A DNA stretch of 64,000 nt from Aquipseudomonas ullengensis (GTDB taxonomy: Bacteria > Pseudomonadota > Gammaproteobacteria > Pseudomonadales > Pseudomonadaceae), in the NCBI RefSeq assembly GCF_014174475.1, contig NZ_JACJUD010000005.1, positions 310,001 through 374,000 on the forward strand, given 5' to 3'. The translations under genes were made by a program, and so were the position numbers. Shown piece after piece: positions 38,475 to 46,738 of the stretch (the stretch's first letter is position 1; each line of letters begins with the position of its first letter). Below the pieces are notes generated by a model that was not told where the DNA came from, made no database searches, and saw only the letters and a list, made by a program, of their open reading frames with translations.

Positions 38475-38495
38475 TTAGTTATGTCAATTAACTAA
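38475..38495. promoter_or_regulatory. Palindromic operator between ech and marR
   Basis: TTAGTTA (38475-38481) and TAACTAA (38489-38495) form a perfect inverted repeat with a 7-base spacer. It lies in the ech-marR intergenic region, about 53 bases upstream of ech. A related half-site (ATAGTTAA) is at 38611-38618, just before the regulator gene. This is the likely MarR binding site; the inducer in related systems is the hydroxycinnamoyl-CoA ester. Confidence 0.6.
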
Positions 38496-38644
38496 TTTTA
38501 GATGATTTGCCGTTCTGATAAAAAATTACGCCCGGCGTACGTCCTATTTTCAGGAGATAAAGCACGCCCACACTGCTGCAGGCTGGGCACGCAGCGAATC
38601 AATCATTACAATAGTTAATCAAACGACCGAGAACGGGATCGCCC

Positions 38645-39112
38645 ATGCCACGCCAGCCCAAGACCACGCCACCGCCAGCCCTCGAGGAGCCGCTCGACAC
38701 CGCGCTCAACAGCCTGGTGGGTTACGTGATGCGCCGCGCGCAGATGAAGATCACCCAGCACCTGACCAGCCAGCTCGAGCAACATGACATCCGCCCCGCC
38801 CAGTTCACTGCGCTGAGCATCATCGAGCAGTCGCCCGGGCTGATGCAGGCCGACCTGGCCAAGGCGCTGGCAATCGAGCCGCCGCAAGCGGTGCTGATGA
38901 TCAACAAACTGGAGAGTCGTGGGCTGGCCATGCGCGTTCGCAGTAACCCGGACAAGCGCTCCTACGGCCTGTTCCTGAGCAAGGCCGGCGAACAGCTGCT
39001 CAAACAGCTCAAGGAGATTGCCGCGCAAAGCGATGTCGATAGCACCGCCGCGCTCAGCGCCGTGGAGCGCGAACAGCTCCTTGCGCTACTGCACAAGCTG
39101 TATCGCGGCTAA
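38645..39112 (+). CDS. MarR-family regulator of ferulate genes (FerR/FerC-like)
   Basis: A 155-residue MarR-type winged-helix protein. A dimerisation helix region flanks the reading head PAQFTALSIIEQSPGLMQAD, then LAKALAIEPPQAVLMINKLE (recognition helix) and a wing with VRSNPDKRSYGLFLSKAG. It is divergent from ech, and the palindrome between them is its likely operator. In related bacteria such regulators repress ech/fcs until a cinnamoyl-CoA is formed. The substrate specificity here is inferred. Confidence 0.87.
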   Translation: MPRQPKTTPPPALEEPLDTALNSLVGYVMRRAQMKITQHLTSQLEQHDIRPAQFTALSIIEQSPGLMQADLAKALAIEPPQAVLMINKLESRGLAMRVRSNPDKRSYGLFLSKAGEQLLKQLKEIAAQSDVDSTAALSAVEREQLLALLHKLYRG

Positions 39113-39125
39113 TCCACAGAAGCTC

Positions 39126-39350
39126 AGAGCCTGTTCACGATCTTTTGGACTAGAGCCAGACAAGGCGCTACGCCAGTAACAGCCTTCGGCTGGTCAAAAC
39201 GGCGAGGAAGCGGAGTTTACGAGCTGTAAATGAGCAGTACTCGTTTCACTCGCCCTTCGGGCCGCGCTAAAGCGCGTTAGCCGCAAGCGGCTTGCCGAGC
39301 CTGTTTTTAACGCGGTATGGCCGACGGCCAGGAGATCGTGAACAGGCTCT
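39126..39350. mobile_element. MITE-like element with 18-bp perfect terminal inverted repeats
   Basis: AGAGCCTGTTCACGATCT at 39126-39143 is exactly inverted at 39333-39350. The 225-bp interior has no coding frame and many short palindromes (for example around 39207-39300). The right end touches the TetR stop codon. No target-site duplication is obvious. The structure is that of a non-autonomous transposon or MITE of unidentified family. Confidence 0.72.
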
Positions 39351-39958
39351 CAGGGCGCCAGGCCGTCGAACAGCGTCTGGGTCAACTGGCGGATGCGCCT
39401 CTGGTGCGCTTCCAGATCAGGGACCTCGTCCTGCACCAGGCGCATGTACAGCACGGAGCTGTAGTCGTTGAGGAAATTGGCGACAAAGTCGACATCGCAG
39501 GTGGCGCTGAGCAACCCCCTACCCTGCAGCTCACGCAGAAAATCCGCGATGTCCTTAACCAAGCGAGCGTTGAGCTCCACGGCCGCCTCCGGGCGCGATG
39601 ACAACATGCCGAGTGGTAGCAGCTCGCGCCAGATCGAGGGCGGCAACGCCTCCAGCTCCTGCTGAAGAATCAGCGCTTCGAGATGACACATGGCATCGAC
39701 CGCATTGTCGAACAACGGCATTTGCAAGCGTGCCGCGCTCACCGCATTCCGATCGGTGCGCTCCATCATCGCCAGCAGGATGTCCTGCTTGCTGCCGAAA
39801 TAGTTGAACACCGTTGGCGTAGAAACGCCGGCCTGCACGGCAATCTGCTCCACCGTCGTCGCCGAAAACCCCTGCGCTTTGAACAGCTCCAAGGCCGCCC
39901 CGACTATGGCCTCGCGGCGCTGTTCCTTCTGCCTCTGCCGCAATCCACTCACGTCCAT
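39350..39958 (-). CDS. TetR-family regulator
   Basis: A 202-residue TetR regulator. The N-terminal helix-turn-helix is clear (EQIAVQAGVSTPTVFNYFGS, about residues 36-55), preceded by a basic segment QRQKEQRREAIVGAALELF. The C-terminal ligand domain is unspecific. The gene is divergent from the serine hydrolase at 40082, and palindromes at 40011-40048 lie between them, so it probably controls the 40-50 kb cluster. Its stop codon abuts the terminal repeat of the MITE-like element. Confidence 0.88.
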   Translation of the reverse strand: MDVSGLRQRQKEQRREAIVGAALELFKAQGFSATTVEQIAVQAGVSTPTVFNYFGSKQDILLAMMERTDRNAVSAARLQMPLFDNAVDAMCHLEALILQQELEALPPSIWRELLPLGMLSSRPEAAVELNARLVKDIADFLRELQGRGLLSATCDVDFVANFLNDYSSVLYMRLVQDEVPDLEAHQRRIRQLTQTLFDGLAP

Positions 39959-40010
39959 CCCTCCAGAAGGCCTGTCTAAGCCGCTGATTCTAGGTAATTT
40001 TCAATTTCGT

Positions 40011-40050
40011 TCAAATATTTTATTTGACTATAATATTTTATGATTATAAA
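40011..40050. promoter_or_regulatory. Palindromes and promoter elements ahead of the 40 kb catabolic cluster
   Basis: TCAAATA (40011-40017) and TATTTGA (40021-40027) form a perfect palindrome with a 3-base centre. TATAAT (40029-40034) is a perfect -10 hexamer and pairs with ATTATA (40043-40048) as a second palindrome. A TTGACT at 40024-40029 may serve as a -35 for TATAAA at 40045-40050. The overlap of palindromes and promoter elements fits repression by the divergent TetR protein. Confidence 0.5.
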
Positions 40051-40081
40051 GATATTACACCGCTACCAAAGAGAGCCGCCC

Positions 40082-41314
40082 ATGAGTTCCGATTTTGCCC
40101 AGGCGCTACGCGGCGCCTACCGTGCAGGCGCCGAACCAGCCCAACCCCTGATGCAGGGCTTTCCACCGTCGCCCGAGCAGCGCGTGACCTGGCACAACTT
40201 CATGACGCCGCCACACAACCGCTGGGCCTTTCACAACCTCGGCAGGATCCGTCCCAACATCACGGTTGAGCGCGGTGCAGGGCAACCCGCCCCGCTGCCG
40301 GTCGCAGCGACTGCAGTGGCTGACTTCAGCTTTGAAAGCGCAGCAGGTCACGACGTAAGCCTGGGTGAACACCTCACCGCCACCCACACCGATGGCTGGC
40401 TGGTGATGAAAAACGGCGAGGTCGTGCAGGAGCTCTACGCCAACGGCCACCAGCACCATAAACGCCACATCATGTTTTCCGTGACCAAGTCACTGATCGG
40501 GATGAAGGCCGAGGAGCTGGTACAAAGCGGTCAACTGAACGACCAGGCGCCGGCCTCCCACTATGTGGAAGAACTCCGTGGCAGCGCCTTCGGCGACGCC
40601 AGCGTACGCCAACTGATGGATATGGCCGTAGGCATTGAGTACGACGAGGTCTATGACGACCCCAACTCCGGCAGCTCGCAGTTCGGCTATGCCTGTGGCC
40701 TCATCGCGCCACCGCCCGGCATCACTGCCTGCCAGTCGCTCTACGAGTACCTGCCCGCAACGCGCAAACGCGGCGAGCATGGCGGCTTCTTCCATTACGT
40801 GACGGCGACCACCGAAGCGCTCGGCTGGGTCATGGAGCGCGCCAGCGGCCGCAGTTGCGCCGAGATGCTGGGCGATATCTGGCAAGGCCTGGGCTGTGAG
40901 CGCGACGCCTTTTTCGTCGCCGACCCCTGGGGGCGCAACGTCACCGGCTGCGGCTTCAACGCCACCCTGCGCGACATGGCCCGCTACGGCAGCCTGCTGC
41001 TCAACAACGGCAATTGCCAGGGTCAACAGCTGGTGAGCCCGGACGCGATTGCCGCCGTACTCGCCGGCGGCGACCCGGCGATCTACGCCGCCAACGAGAG
41101 CTTTGCGCAGTGGAGCCCCGGCGCGACCTACAAGAGCCAGTGGTACGTCTACCCGGACCAGGCCTTGCTGGCCGTGGGCATCCACGGTCAGTACCTGTAC
41201 GTGGACTTCCGCCACCAGGTGGTGATCGTCAAACAGTCCTGCATGCCCGTTGCGGAGAGCATCCTGGATATCGACACGATTCGCCTGATCCGTGCGATGG
41301 CTCATGCTCTCTAG
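40082..41314 (+). CDS. Serine hydrolase, beta-lactamase fold (NylB/esterase-like)
   Basis: A 410-residue class-C beta-lactamase-fold hydrolase. The catalytic S133-x-x-K136 is in MFSVTKSLIG. The segment GIEYDEVYDDPNS (about residues 194-206) resembles the tyrosine-bearing loop of 6-aminohexanoate-dimer hydrolase (NylB). No signal peptide, so it is probably cytoplasmic. ATG 40082 follows AAGAGAG; the upstream ATG at 40040 lies inside the promoter region. It heads the cluster that continues with a polyamine-type binding protein. An amide or ester substrate is likely, its identity unknown. Confidence 0.85.
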   Translation: MSSDFAQALRGAYRAGAEPAQPLMQGFPPSPEQRVTWHNFMTPPHNRWAFHNLGRIRPNITVERGAGQPAPLPVAATAVADFSFESAAGHDVSLGEHLTATHTDGWLVMKNGEVVQELYANGHQHHKRHIMFSVTKSLIGMKAEELVQSGQLNDQAPASHYVEELRGSAFGDASVRQLMDMAVGIEYDEVYDDPNSGSSQFGYACGLIAPPPGITACQSLYEYLPATRKRGEHGGFFHYVTATTEALGWVMERASGRSCAEMLGDIWQGLGCERDAFFVADPWGRNVTGCGFNATLRDMARYGSLLLNNGNCQGQQLVSPDAIAAVLAGGDPAIYAANESFAQWSPGATYKSQWYVYPDQALLAVGIHGQYLYVDFRHQVVIVKQSCMPVAESILDIDTIRLIRAMAHAL

Positions 41315-41339
41315 TCCCTACCCAGCCAGGAGACGTCCC

Positions 41340-42443
41340 ATGAAGCGTTCACTGAGGAACTGCACCACGGCCTTGCTATTGGGCTGCGCCAGCCTGGTCG
41401 CTCACGCCGAGCCCAGCGCAGGAGAACTGCGCATCTACAACTGGATCGAGTACCTGCCCAAAGACATGCTGCAGGACTTCCAGAAACAGACCGGCATCAC
41501 GGTGCTCTACGACGTCTTCGACAGCCCACAGACCCTGGAAGCCCGGCTGCTGACCGGCACCGCCGGCTATGACCTGGCCTTCCCCAGCAGCAGCCAGATT
41601 CCCAACCTGATCGCCGCCGGCGCCCTGCTACCCCTGGAGCGCCAGCAACTGCCGCACTGGAACCAGCTCGACCCGGCCTTCATGGCGCAGCGTGAAAGCC
41701 TCGACTCGGGTAGCCGCTACTCGGTGCCCTACCTCTGGGGCAGCACTCTACTGGGCTACAACAAGGCCAAGGTCGACGCCGTGCTCGGCAAGGATGTCGA
41801 CATGCGCGACTACGACCTGATCTTCAAGCCGGAAAACATCGCCAAGCTCAGCCAGTGCGGCGTGGCCATCCTCGACAGCCCGAACGAAGTGGTGCCGATT
41901 GCCCTGCACTACCTCGGGCTCGATCCCAACACCCAGAATCCGGACGACTACGCCAAGGCCGAGGCGCTGATCAAGTCGATCCGCCCCCATGTGCGCTACT
42001 TCAACTCGGCGAAGTACCCGCAGGACCTGGCCAATGGCGACATCTGCGTGGCCCTCGGCTGGTCCGGCGGCATGCTGGCGGCGCGCAACATGGCCCTGGC
42101 GGCCAACAACGGCAACGACATCCGCATGGCCCTGCCGCGCCAGGGCACGCTGATGTGGTCGGACGACATGGTCATTCCCAAGGGCGCGAAGAACCTGGCG
42201 CAGGCCCACGCCTTTATCGACTACCTGCTGCAGCCCGAGGTGATCGCCCGCGTCACCAACCAGATCGGCTACCCCAACCCCAACCCGGCCAGCCAGGCGC
42301 TGATCGACCCGCAGCTGCTGGCCGAGAAGAACCTCTTCGTGCCCGCGGCCGATCGCCACCTGCTGTTCCAGGTCGAGCCGCCACACCGGGTCGTGCAGCG
42401 CCTGCTCACCCGTCTGTGGAACAGGATCCGTTCCGATGTCTGA
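41340..42443 (+). CDS. Polyamine-type ABC substrate-binding protein (PotD/PotF-like)
   Basis: A 367-residue periplasmic binding protein. The signal peptide ends at about residue 23 (LVAHA/EP). The mature N-terminus ELRIYNWIEYLPKDMLQDFQ is the family hallmark, and the domain hinge and ligand region follow (SVPYLWGSTLLGYN; VALGWSGGMLAARNM). No ABC permease or ATPase gene is near, so it may serve a transporter elsewhere or feed a chemoreceptor. Start ATG 41340 gives the signal peptide directly. It overlaps the next gene by eight bases. Confidence 0.88.
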   Translation: MKRSLRNCTTALLLGCASLVAHAEPSAGELRIYNWIEYLPKDMLQDFQKQTGITVLYDVFDSPQTLEARLLTGTAGYDLAFPSSSQIPNLIAAGALLPLERQQLPHWNQLDPAFMAQRESLDSGSRYSVPYLWGSTLLGYNKAKVDAVLGKDVDMRDYDLIFKPENIAKLSQCGVAILDSPNEVVPIALHYLGLDPNTQNPDDYAKAEALIKSIRPHVRYFNSAKYPQDLANGDICVALGWSGGMLAARNMALAANNGNDIRMALPRQGTLMWSDDMVIPKGAKNLAQAHAFIDYLLQPEVIARVTNQIGYPNPNPASQALIDPQLLAEKNLFVPAADRHLLFQVEPPHRVVQRLLTRLWNRIRSDV

Positions 42444-42897
42444 GCCGACACTTACTCTGGTGATGTCGCTGAGCGTGCGCATCGGCCCTGGCATCCCGCA
42501 GGGCGATACGCCGCAGGGCCGGCGCATCGACTACCCGATACTCGGCGGCCGCTTCGCCGGCCCCGGGCTGGTCGGAATGGTGCCCGCCGGCGGTGCCGAC
42601 TATTGCCTGGAACGCGATGACGGCAGTGCCGTGCTGGATGCTCGCTACAGCCTGCGCTGCGACGACGGCGCCATCATCGAGGTGCACAACAGCGGCCTGC
42701 TGAGCATGACCGCGAAGGGGGCACGCCTGGCTGAAACCAGCTGGCCGATCGCCGACAGCGAATACCGCTGCCGCTGCGCACCCCGCTTCCACACGGAGGA
42801 TCCGCGCTACGCCTGGCTGATGTTGCACCTGTTTATCGGCACCGTGTCCTACCCGACTGCAGACGCGGTCTGGATCGAAATTTTCCGGGTCGACTAA
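42436..42897 (+). CDS. DUF3237 protein, cytoplasmic form
   Basis: A 153-residue DUF3237 protein. It has the family pattern: an N-terminal strand followed by RIDYPILGGRFAGPGLVGMV, then PAGGADYCLERDDGSAVLDA, and ends YAWLMLHLFIGTVSY. DUF3237 has a small beta-barrel-like fold of unknown biochemical role, often in catabolic clusters. No signal peptide. It overlaps the binding-protein gene by eight bases and so is co-translated with it. A second, exported DUF3237 is at 46014. Confidence 0.86.
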   Translation: MSEPTLTLVMSLSVRIGPGIPQGDTPQGRRIDYPILGGRFAGPGLVGMVPAGGADYCLERDDGSAVLDARYSLRCDDGAIIEVHNSGLLSMTAKGARLAETSWPIADSEYRCRCAPRFHTEDPRYAWLMLHLFIGTVSYPTADAVWIEIFRVD

Positions 42898-42978
42898 GCC
42901 AGCACAAACCACCCTACCCAAGACAGGAGATCAACCCCAGCCCGACACTCAACCTCACCCGCACACCCAGAAAAAACT

Positions 42979-43050
42979 CCCCAGCCACAACAAAATATTC
43001 GGCTCGAAGATTTCGTGCCGGCGGGTTCTTTTCGCCCGAAAAAGCTGGGG
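42979..43050 (+). other. Candidate structured leader upstream of the porin gene
   Basis: CCCCAGC (42979-42985) pairs with GCTGGGG (43044-43050), enclosing a second GC-rich hairpin near 43017-43038. It lies in the 254-bp gap between the DUF3237 gene and the porin. It could be a structured 5' leader, an attenuator or a terminator without a U-run. No known riboswitch class is recognised. Confidence 0.35.
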
Positions 43051-43151
43051 AACAGGCAGCGCTGCACCTGCAGCCGTGGCCACAGAACAACAAGAAAGCA
43101 GCACAGTGTCTTTCTCTGCCATATCAATCAGAACAATTGGAGCAGAACCGC

Positions 43152-43994
43152 ATGAACAAAATCGCAGCGTGGGGGCTGGCCAGCACCCTCTACGGCCTCT
43201 CCCTCTCGGCTCAGGCCATCGACCTGACCCCCGAAACCATGCTGGACATCAACCTCGGCCTCGCCAGCGACTGGCGCGTTGGCGGCCTCTCGCTGAACAT
43301 GGGCGGAGCCCCCGTCTACCAGGGCAATGCGACCCTGGTGCACAAGATGAGCGGCCTGTACGTAGGTGCCTATGGCGTGTCTGTCGACATGGACACCCAG
43401 GCCAACCGCGAGATGGGCTACTACGTCGGCATCGGCCGGCCGCTCAGCGAGAACACCCGTTTCTCACTGACCTACATTCGCTACGAGTACCCGGGCGACA
43501 GCTGGATCAACTTCGACGAACTCATCGGCACCCTCAGCTACCGCCAAGCCACCCTCGGAGTGAAGTACGCCTGGGACCTGCAGACACCCAAGCCGATCGA
43601 GGATGCCAACAAAGAGATCGCCGCAGCCCACGCGGCCCAGGCCGCCGGACAGATTCCGCCGTGGGTACAGCTGCCGGGCCTGATTCCCGAGCGCGATCCG
43701 CACCGCACCATCGGCTGGGCCGAATACGACTTCTACCTGCCCTACGCGACCAAGCTGAACGTGCGCTACGGCCACACCTGGACGCCGGACGAAAACGCCT
43801 GGCGCTCGGCCAGCGGCCAGACCCGCAGCGGCTACAGCGACTGGGGCGTAGCCCTGACCAAGCGCGTCTTCGATATCGAGTGGAAGGCGGCCTACATCGA
43901 CACCGACCTGTCCAAGGCCGAGTGCCAGAACAACTTCGGCCCGGGCGGCGACTGCCAGGCCACCGTGGTGTTCTCGGCCATGAAGAACTTCTGA
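43152..43994 (+). CDS. TorF-family putative outer-membrane porin
   Basis: A 280-residue outer membrane beta-barrel of the TorF/Gcw_chp kind. The signal peptide ends near residue 20 (LSLSAQA/ID). Alternating polar and hydrophobic strands follow, and the protein ends in Phe (SAMKNF), the usual signal for outer-membrane insertion. Family-like strands include LGLASDWRVGGLSLNMG, GYYVGIGRPLSENTRFSLTY and SDWGVALTKRVFDIEW. It begins at ATG 43152 and probably passes the cluster's substrate through the outer membrane. Confidence 0.8.
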   Translation: MNKIAAWGLASTLYGLSLSAQAIDLTPETMLDINLGLASDWRVGGLSLNMGGAPVYQGNATLVHKMSGLYVGAYGVSVDMDTQANREMGYYVGIGRPLSENTRFSLTYIRYEYPGDSWINFDELIGTLSYRQATLGVKYAWDLQTPKPIEDANKEIAAAHAAQAAGQIPPWVQLPGLIPERDPHRTIGWAEYDFYLPYATKLNVRYGHTWTPDENAWRSASGQTRSGYSDWGVALTKRVFDIEWKAAYIDTDLSKAECQNNFGPGGDCQATVVFSAMKNF

Positions 43995-44072
43995 AAGCCA
44001 ATGCAGGGCGCGCGGCGCGCCTCGCCGCCCGCACTGTTCAGCGACGACCTTATCCAAACTTGAGAGTCACTT

Positions 44073-45944
44073 ATGCAGATCACCCCTATCAAGCAAGCCC
44101 TGTGTCTCGGCGCCCTGGGCCTATCCCTGCTGACCGCCGGCTGTAATACCCAGCCGCCCATGGAAGGCCCGCCACCGGCTGACCGCAGCTTCCAGGCCTT
44201 CTGGGGCAAGCGCATCACCGGCTACCTCACCGCCGCCGATGGCACCGAACTGCGCTACTCGGTGCTGCTGCCCAAGGGCGAAGGCAAGTTCCCGGTACTG
44301 GTCCGCTACAGCGGCTACGACTCCGGCAGCATCGGCGGCTCGGCCTACCTGGCCGACAACGAGACCTTCTCCGTGGCGATGGACAAGGACCTGGTGGAAC
44401 GCGGCTACGCCGTGATGGGCGTGCAAGCCCGCGGCACCGGTTGCTCCCAGGGCACCTTCGACTTCCTCGGCCCGGAATACGGCACCGACGGCCGCAGCGC
44501 GATCGAGTTCGCCGCCCAGCAGGGCTGGTCCAACGGCAACGTCGGCATGTTCGGCTGGTCCTGGGCCGGCATGTCGCAGCTGATGACCGCCTCCGAGCGC
44601 CCCAAGGGCCTCAAGGCCATCGCCCCCGGCATGATCCTGGGCGACGCCTACACCGACAGTTGGTCGCTGGGCGGCGTGCCCAACCAGGGTTTCACCACCG
44701 CCTGGCACTGGTTCGTCGACATGCGCTGGGACGCGGTCAAGATCAGCGCCGAAAGCGAGAAGGACGAGCGCTGCCTGGCCCAGGTCGCGGAAAACAAGGC
44801 CAAGGTGGTCGGCTCCTCGCTGATGTACAACCTGATCCGCCACCCGCAGCACGACGAGTGGATGAAGCAGCGCGCCCCGCGTGACCGCGCCCACCTGGTT
44901 CAGGTGCCGGTGCTGTCCATGCAGGCCTGGCAAGACGAAGCCGTGCTGGCGCGCGAAGGCTTCTACCAGGAGCGTCTGAACCCGCAACAGCTGTGGATGG
45001 TGCAGACCAGCGGCGGCCACAACCTGTATGAGTCCGAGCATTTCCGCAAAGAGAAGCTGTATCCCTTCCTCGATCACTTCGTGAAGGGTGAGCAGAACGG
45101 CTTCGAGAGCGCCAAGCGCCTGGAAATCTGGCAGGAAACCGTGGCCGACAACCGCGAAGGTCGTCATCAGCCCGACGAGACGGCCCACCCGAGCTGGACC
45201 ATCGAGCGCGACAACTACCCGCTGGCGGTGAAACCGGTGCATTTCGCCCTCAGCGAAGACGGCGAACTGATCGAGGGTGGCCAGGGCACCGGCAAGCCGG
45301 ATGCCTACCTCTACCCGATCCCCGGTCCGGACGTGAACACCTACATGAAGGACCATGCCTGGGGCTGGCAACACCCGCTGTGGCGTGATGGCAGCGTGGC
45401 CTACACCAGCGCAGCGTTCGAGCGCGACTTGCTGAGCTACGGCAGCGCCAGCGCGGACATCTGGCTGTCGACCTTCCTGGCGCCAGATACCGACATCCAG
45501 GTGACCATCACCGAGGTGCGTCCGGACGACCAGGAAGTCTTCGTCCAGCGCGGCTGGCTGCGCATGTCCAACCGCAAGCTGAACGAGCAGACCTCCACCG
45601 AGGTGCGCCCGCAGCAGCTCAACGACCCGGACGGCATCCAGCCGATGCTGCCCAATGTGCCAGCCCTGGGCCGCGTGGAAATCCCGCCGTTCTCCCACCC
45701 GTTCCGCAAGGGCTCGAAGCTGCGCATCTGGATCGACGCACCGTCGAACACCGGCGGCTACGGCTTCGCCTACTACTCGCTGCAGAGCCGCAACAGCGTG
45801 TTCCATGACGCCCAGCACCCCTCACGCCTGGTACTCGGCGAGCTGACGGGCGTGTCCATACCGGAGGCCATGCCGGCATGCGGCACCGTGCTGAAGCAGC
45901 CATGCCGTTTCAACCCGCTGTCGGCGTTCAGCCGCCCGCTCTGA
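44073..45944 (+). CDS. CocE/NonD-family hydrolase, lipoprotein
   Basis: A 623-residue alpha/beta hydrolase of the X-Pro dipeptidyl-peptidase/CocE family, which hydrolyses esters or amides. The signal is a lipoprotein type (LLTAGC, Cys 24). The nucleophile is probably S163 in MFGWSWAGMSQ, with a catalytic His in QTSGGHNLYE near residue 315. A C-terminal jelly-roll domain (about residues 400-600) is typical of the family. By lipobox it is anchored in the periplasm or outer membrane, suited to act on the substrate before uptake. Confidence 0.87.
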   Translation: MQITPIKQALCLGALGLSLLTAGCNTQPPMEGPPPADRSFQAFWGKRITGYLTAADGTELRYSVLLPKGEGKFPVLVRYSGYDSGSIGGSAYLADNETFSVAMDKDLVERGYAVMGVQARGTGCSQGTFDFLGPEYGTDGRSAIEFAAQQGWSNGNVGMFGWSWAGMSQLMTASERPKGLKAIAPGMILGDAYTDSWSLGGVPNQGFTTAWHWFVDMRWDAVKISAESEKDERCLAQVAENKAKVVGSSLMYNLIRHPQHDEWMKQRAPRDRAHLVQVPVLSMQAWQDEAVLAREGFYQERLNPQQLWMVQTSGGHNLYESEHFRKEKLYPFLDHFVKGEQNGFESAKRLEIWQETVADNREGRHQPDETAHPSWTIERDNYPLAVKPVHFALSEDGELIEGGQGTGKPDAYLYPIPGPDVNTYMKDHAWGWQHPLWRDGSVAYTSAAFERDLLSYGSASADIWLSTFLAPDTDIQVTITEVRPDDQEVFVQRGWLRMSNRKLNEQTSTEVRPQQLNDPDGIQPMLPNVPALGRVEIPPFSHPFRKGSKLRIWIDAPSNTGGYGFAYYSLQSRNSVFHDAQHPSRLVLGELTGVSIPEAMPACGTVLKQPCRFNPLSAFSRPL

Positions 45945-45960
45945 TGCGCTAACGACCACA

Positions 45961-45987
45961 GCCATCCGCGCCCAGCGCGGGTGGCTC
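45961..45987 (+). terminator. Stem-loop between the CocE-type and exported DUF3237 genes
   Basis: AGCCATCCGCGC and GCGCGGGTGGCT form a 12-bp stem with one G-T pair and a 3-base loop (45961-45987). No U-run follows, so it may be an mRNA-stabilising or pausing hairpin as well as a weak terminator. Confidence 0.45.
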
Positions 45988-46013
45988 CTTAGTCAATAAT
46001 TGAGACCACACCC

Positions 46014-46598
46014 ATGAAAGCACTGAACACCCGCCGCAACACCCTGCGCCTGCTCGCAGGCCTGGCAATGGCCGCACTCTGGCTGCCACAGGTCCAGGCC
46101 GCCGAGCTGAAGGAAAAAATCCCCAACCGCCTGAGCAACGAGCTGGTCATGCAGATCGACGTCAAGCTCGGCCCGCGTGAAGAGATGGGCAAGGGCCCGG
46201 ACGGCATGCGCATCAACTACCCGATCATCGGTGGCACCTTCGTCGGCAAAGGCATGAAGGGCACCGTGGTGCCGGGCGGCGCGGACATGTCGGTGACCCG
46301 TGAAGACGGCGTAACCATGATCAACGCGCTGTACCGCCTGAAGACCGACGACGGCCAGATCATCATCATCGACAACGCCGGCATCTGGCGCCTCAACGAG
46401 TCGGGTCTGGCCAAGAAAGCCAAGGGCCTGGAGCTGCGGGAGATGAAGGAAAGCGACTTCTACTGCCGCACCACGCCCAAGTTCAAGACCCAGCCTGGCG
46501 CCCATGCCTGGCTCAACGACTACGTCTTCAACGGCACCATCGACGGCATCAGCGAGCATGAAGTGCTGATCAGCGTTTACCAGATCGGCGGCGAGTAA
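46014..46598 (+). CDS. DUF3237 protein, exported form
   Basis: A 194-residue DUF3237 protein with a signal peptide cleaved near residue 30 (PQVQA/AEL). The arginine pair in NTRRNTLRLL gives it a Tat-like look, but Sec export is also possible. The DUF3237 core follows with RINYPIIGGTFVGKGMKGTV, then PGGADMSVTREDGVTMINA, and ends near INDYVF-type strands (HAWLNDYVFNGTI). It is a paralogue of the cytoplasmic protein at 42436. The two DUF3237 proteins in different compartments suggest action on both sides of the membrane. Confidence 0.85.
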   Translation: MKALNTRRNTLRLLAGLAMAALWLPQVQAAELKEKIPNRLSNELVMQIDVKLGPREEMGKGPDGMRINYPIIGGTFVGKGMKGTVVPGGADMSVTREDGVTMINALYRLKTDDGQIIIIDNAGIWRLNESGLAKKAKGLELREMKESDFYCRTTPKFKTQPGAHAWLNDYVFNGTIDGISEHEVLISVYQIGGE

Positions 46599-46606
46599 TG
46601 CTGCCA

Positions 46607-46639
46607 GGGCGCGAGCGTTTCGCTCCTTGGCTCGCGCCC
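46607..46639 (+). terminator. Stem-loop after the exported DUF3237 gene
   Basis: GGGCGCGAGC (46607-46616) and GCTCGCGCCC (46630-46639) form a perfect 10-bp stem with a 13-base loop, 9 bases after the stop codon. No long U-run is visible, so termination may be incomplete. Confidence 0.5.
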
Positions 46640-46738
46640 GAGTTTCACCCCCATTCCCAGCGCCTCTGAGCACTGCCTCCGAGACGCCGCCCCACCTGGC
46701 AACCCGCCCCTGAGCCGAGCCGTACAGAGAACCGCACC

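Noticed and set aside
44121..45818. 565-residue minus-strand open frame
   Set aside because: It is antisense to the CocE/NonD lipoprotein hydrolase, which has a lipobox and catalytic motifs.
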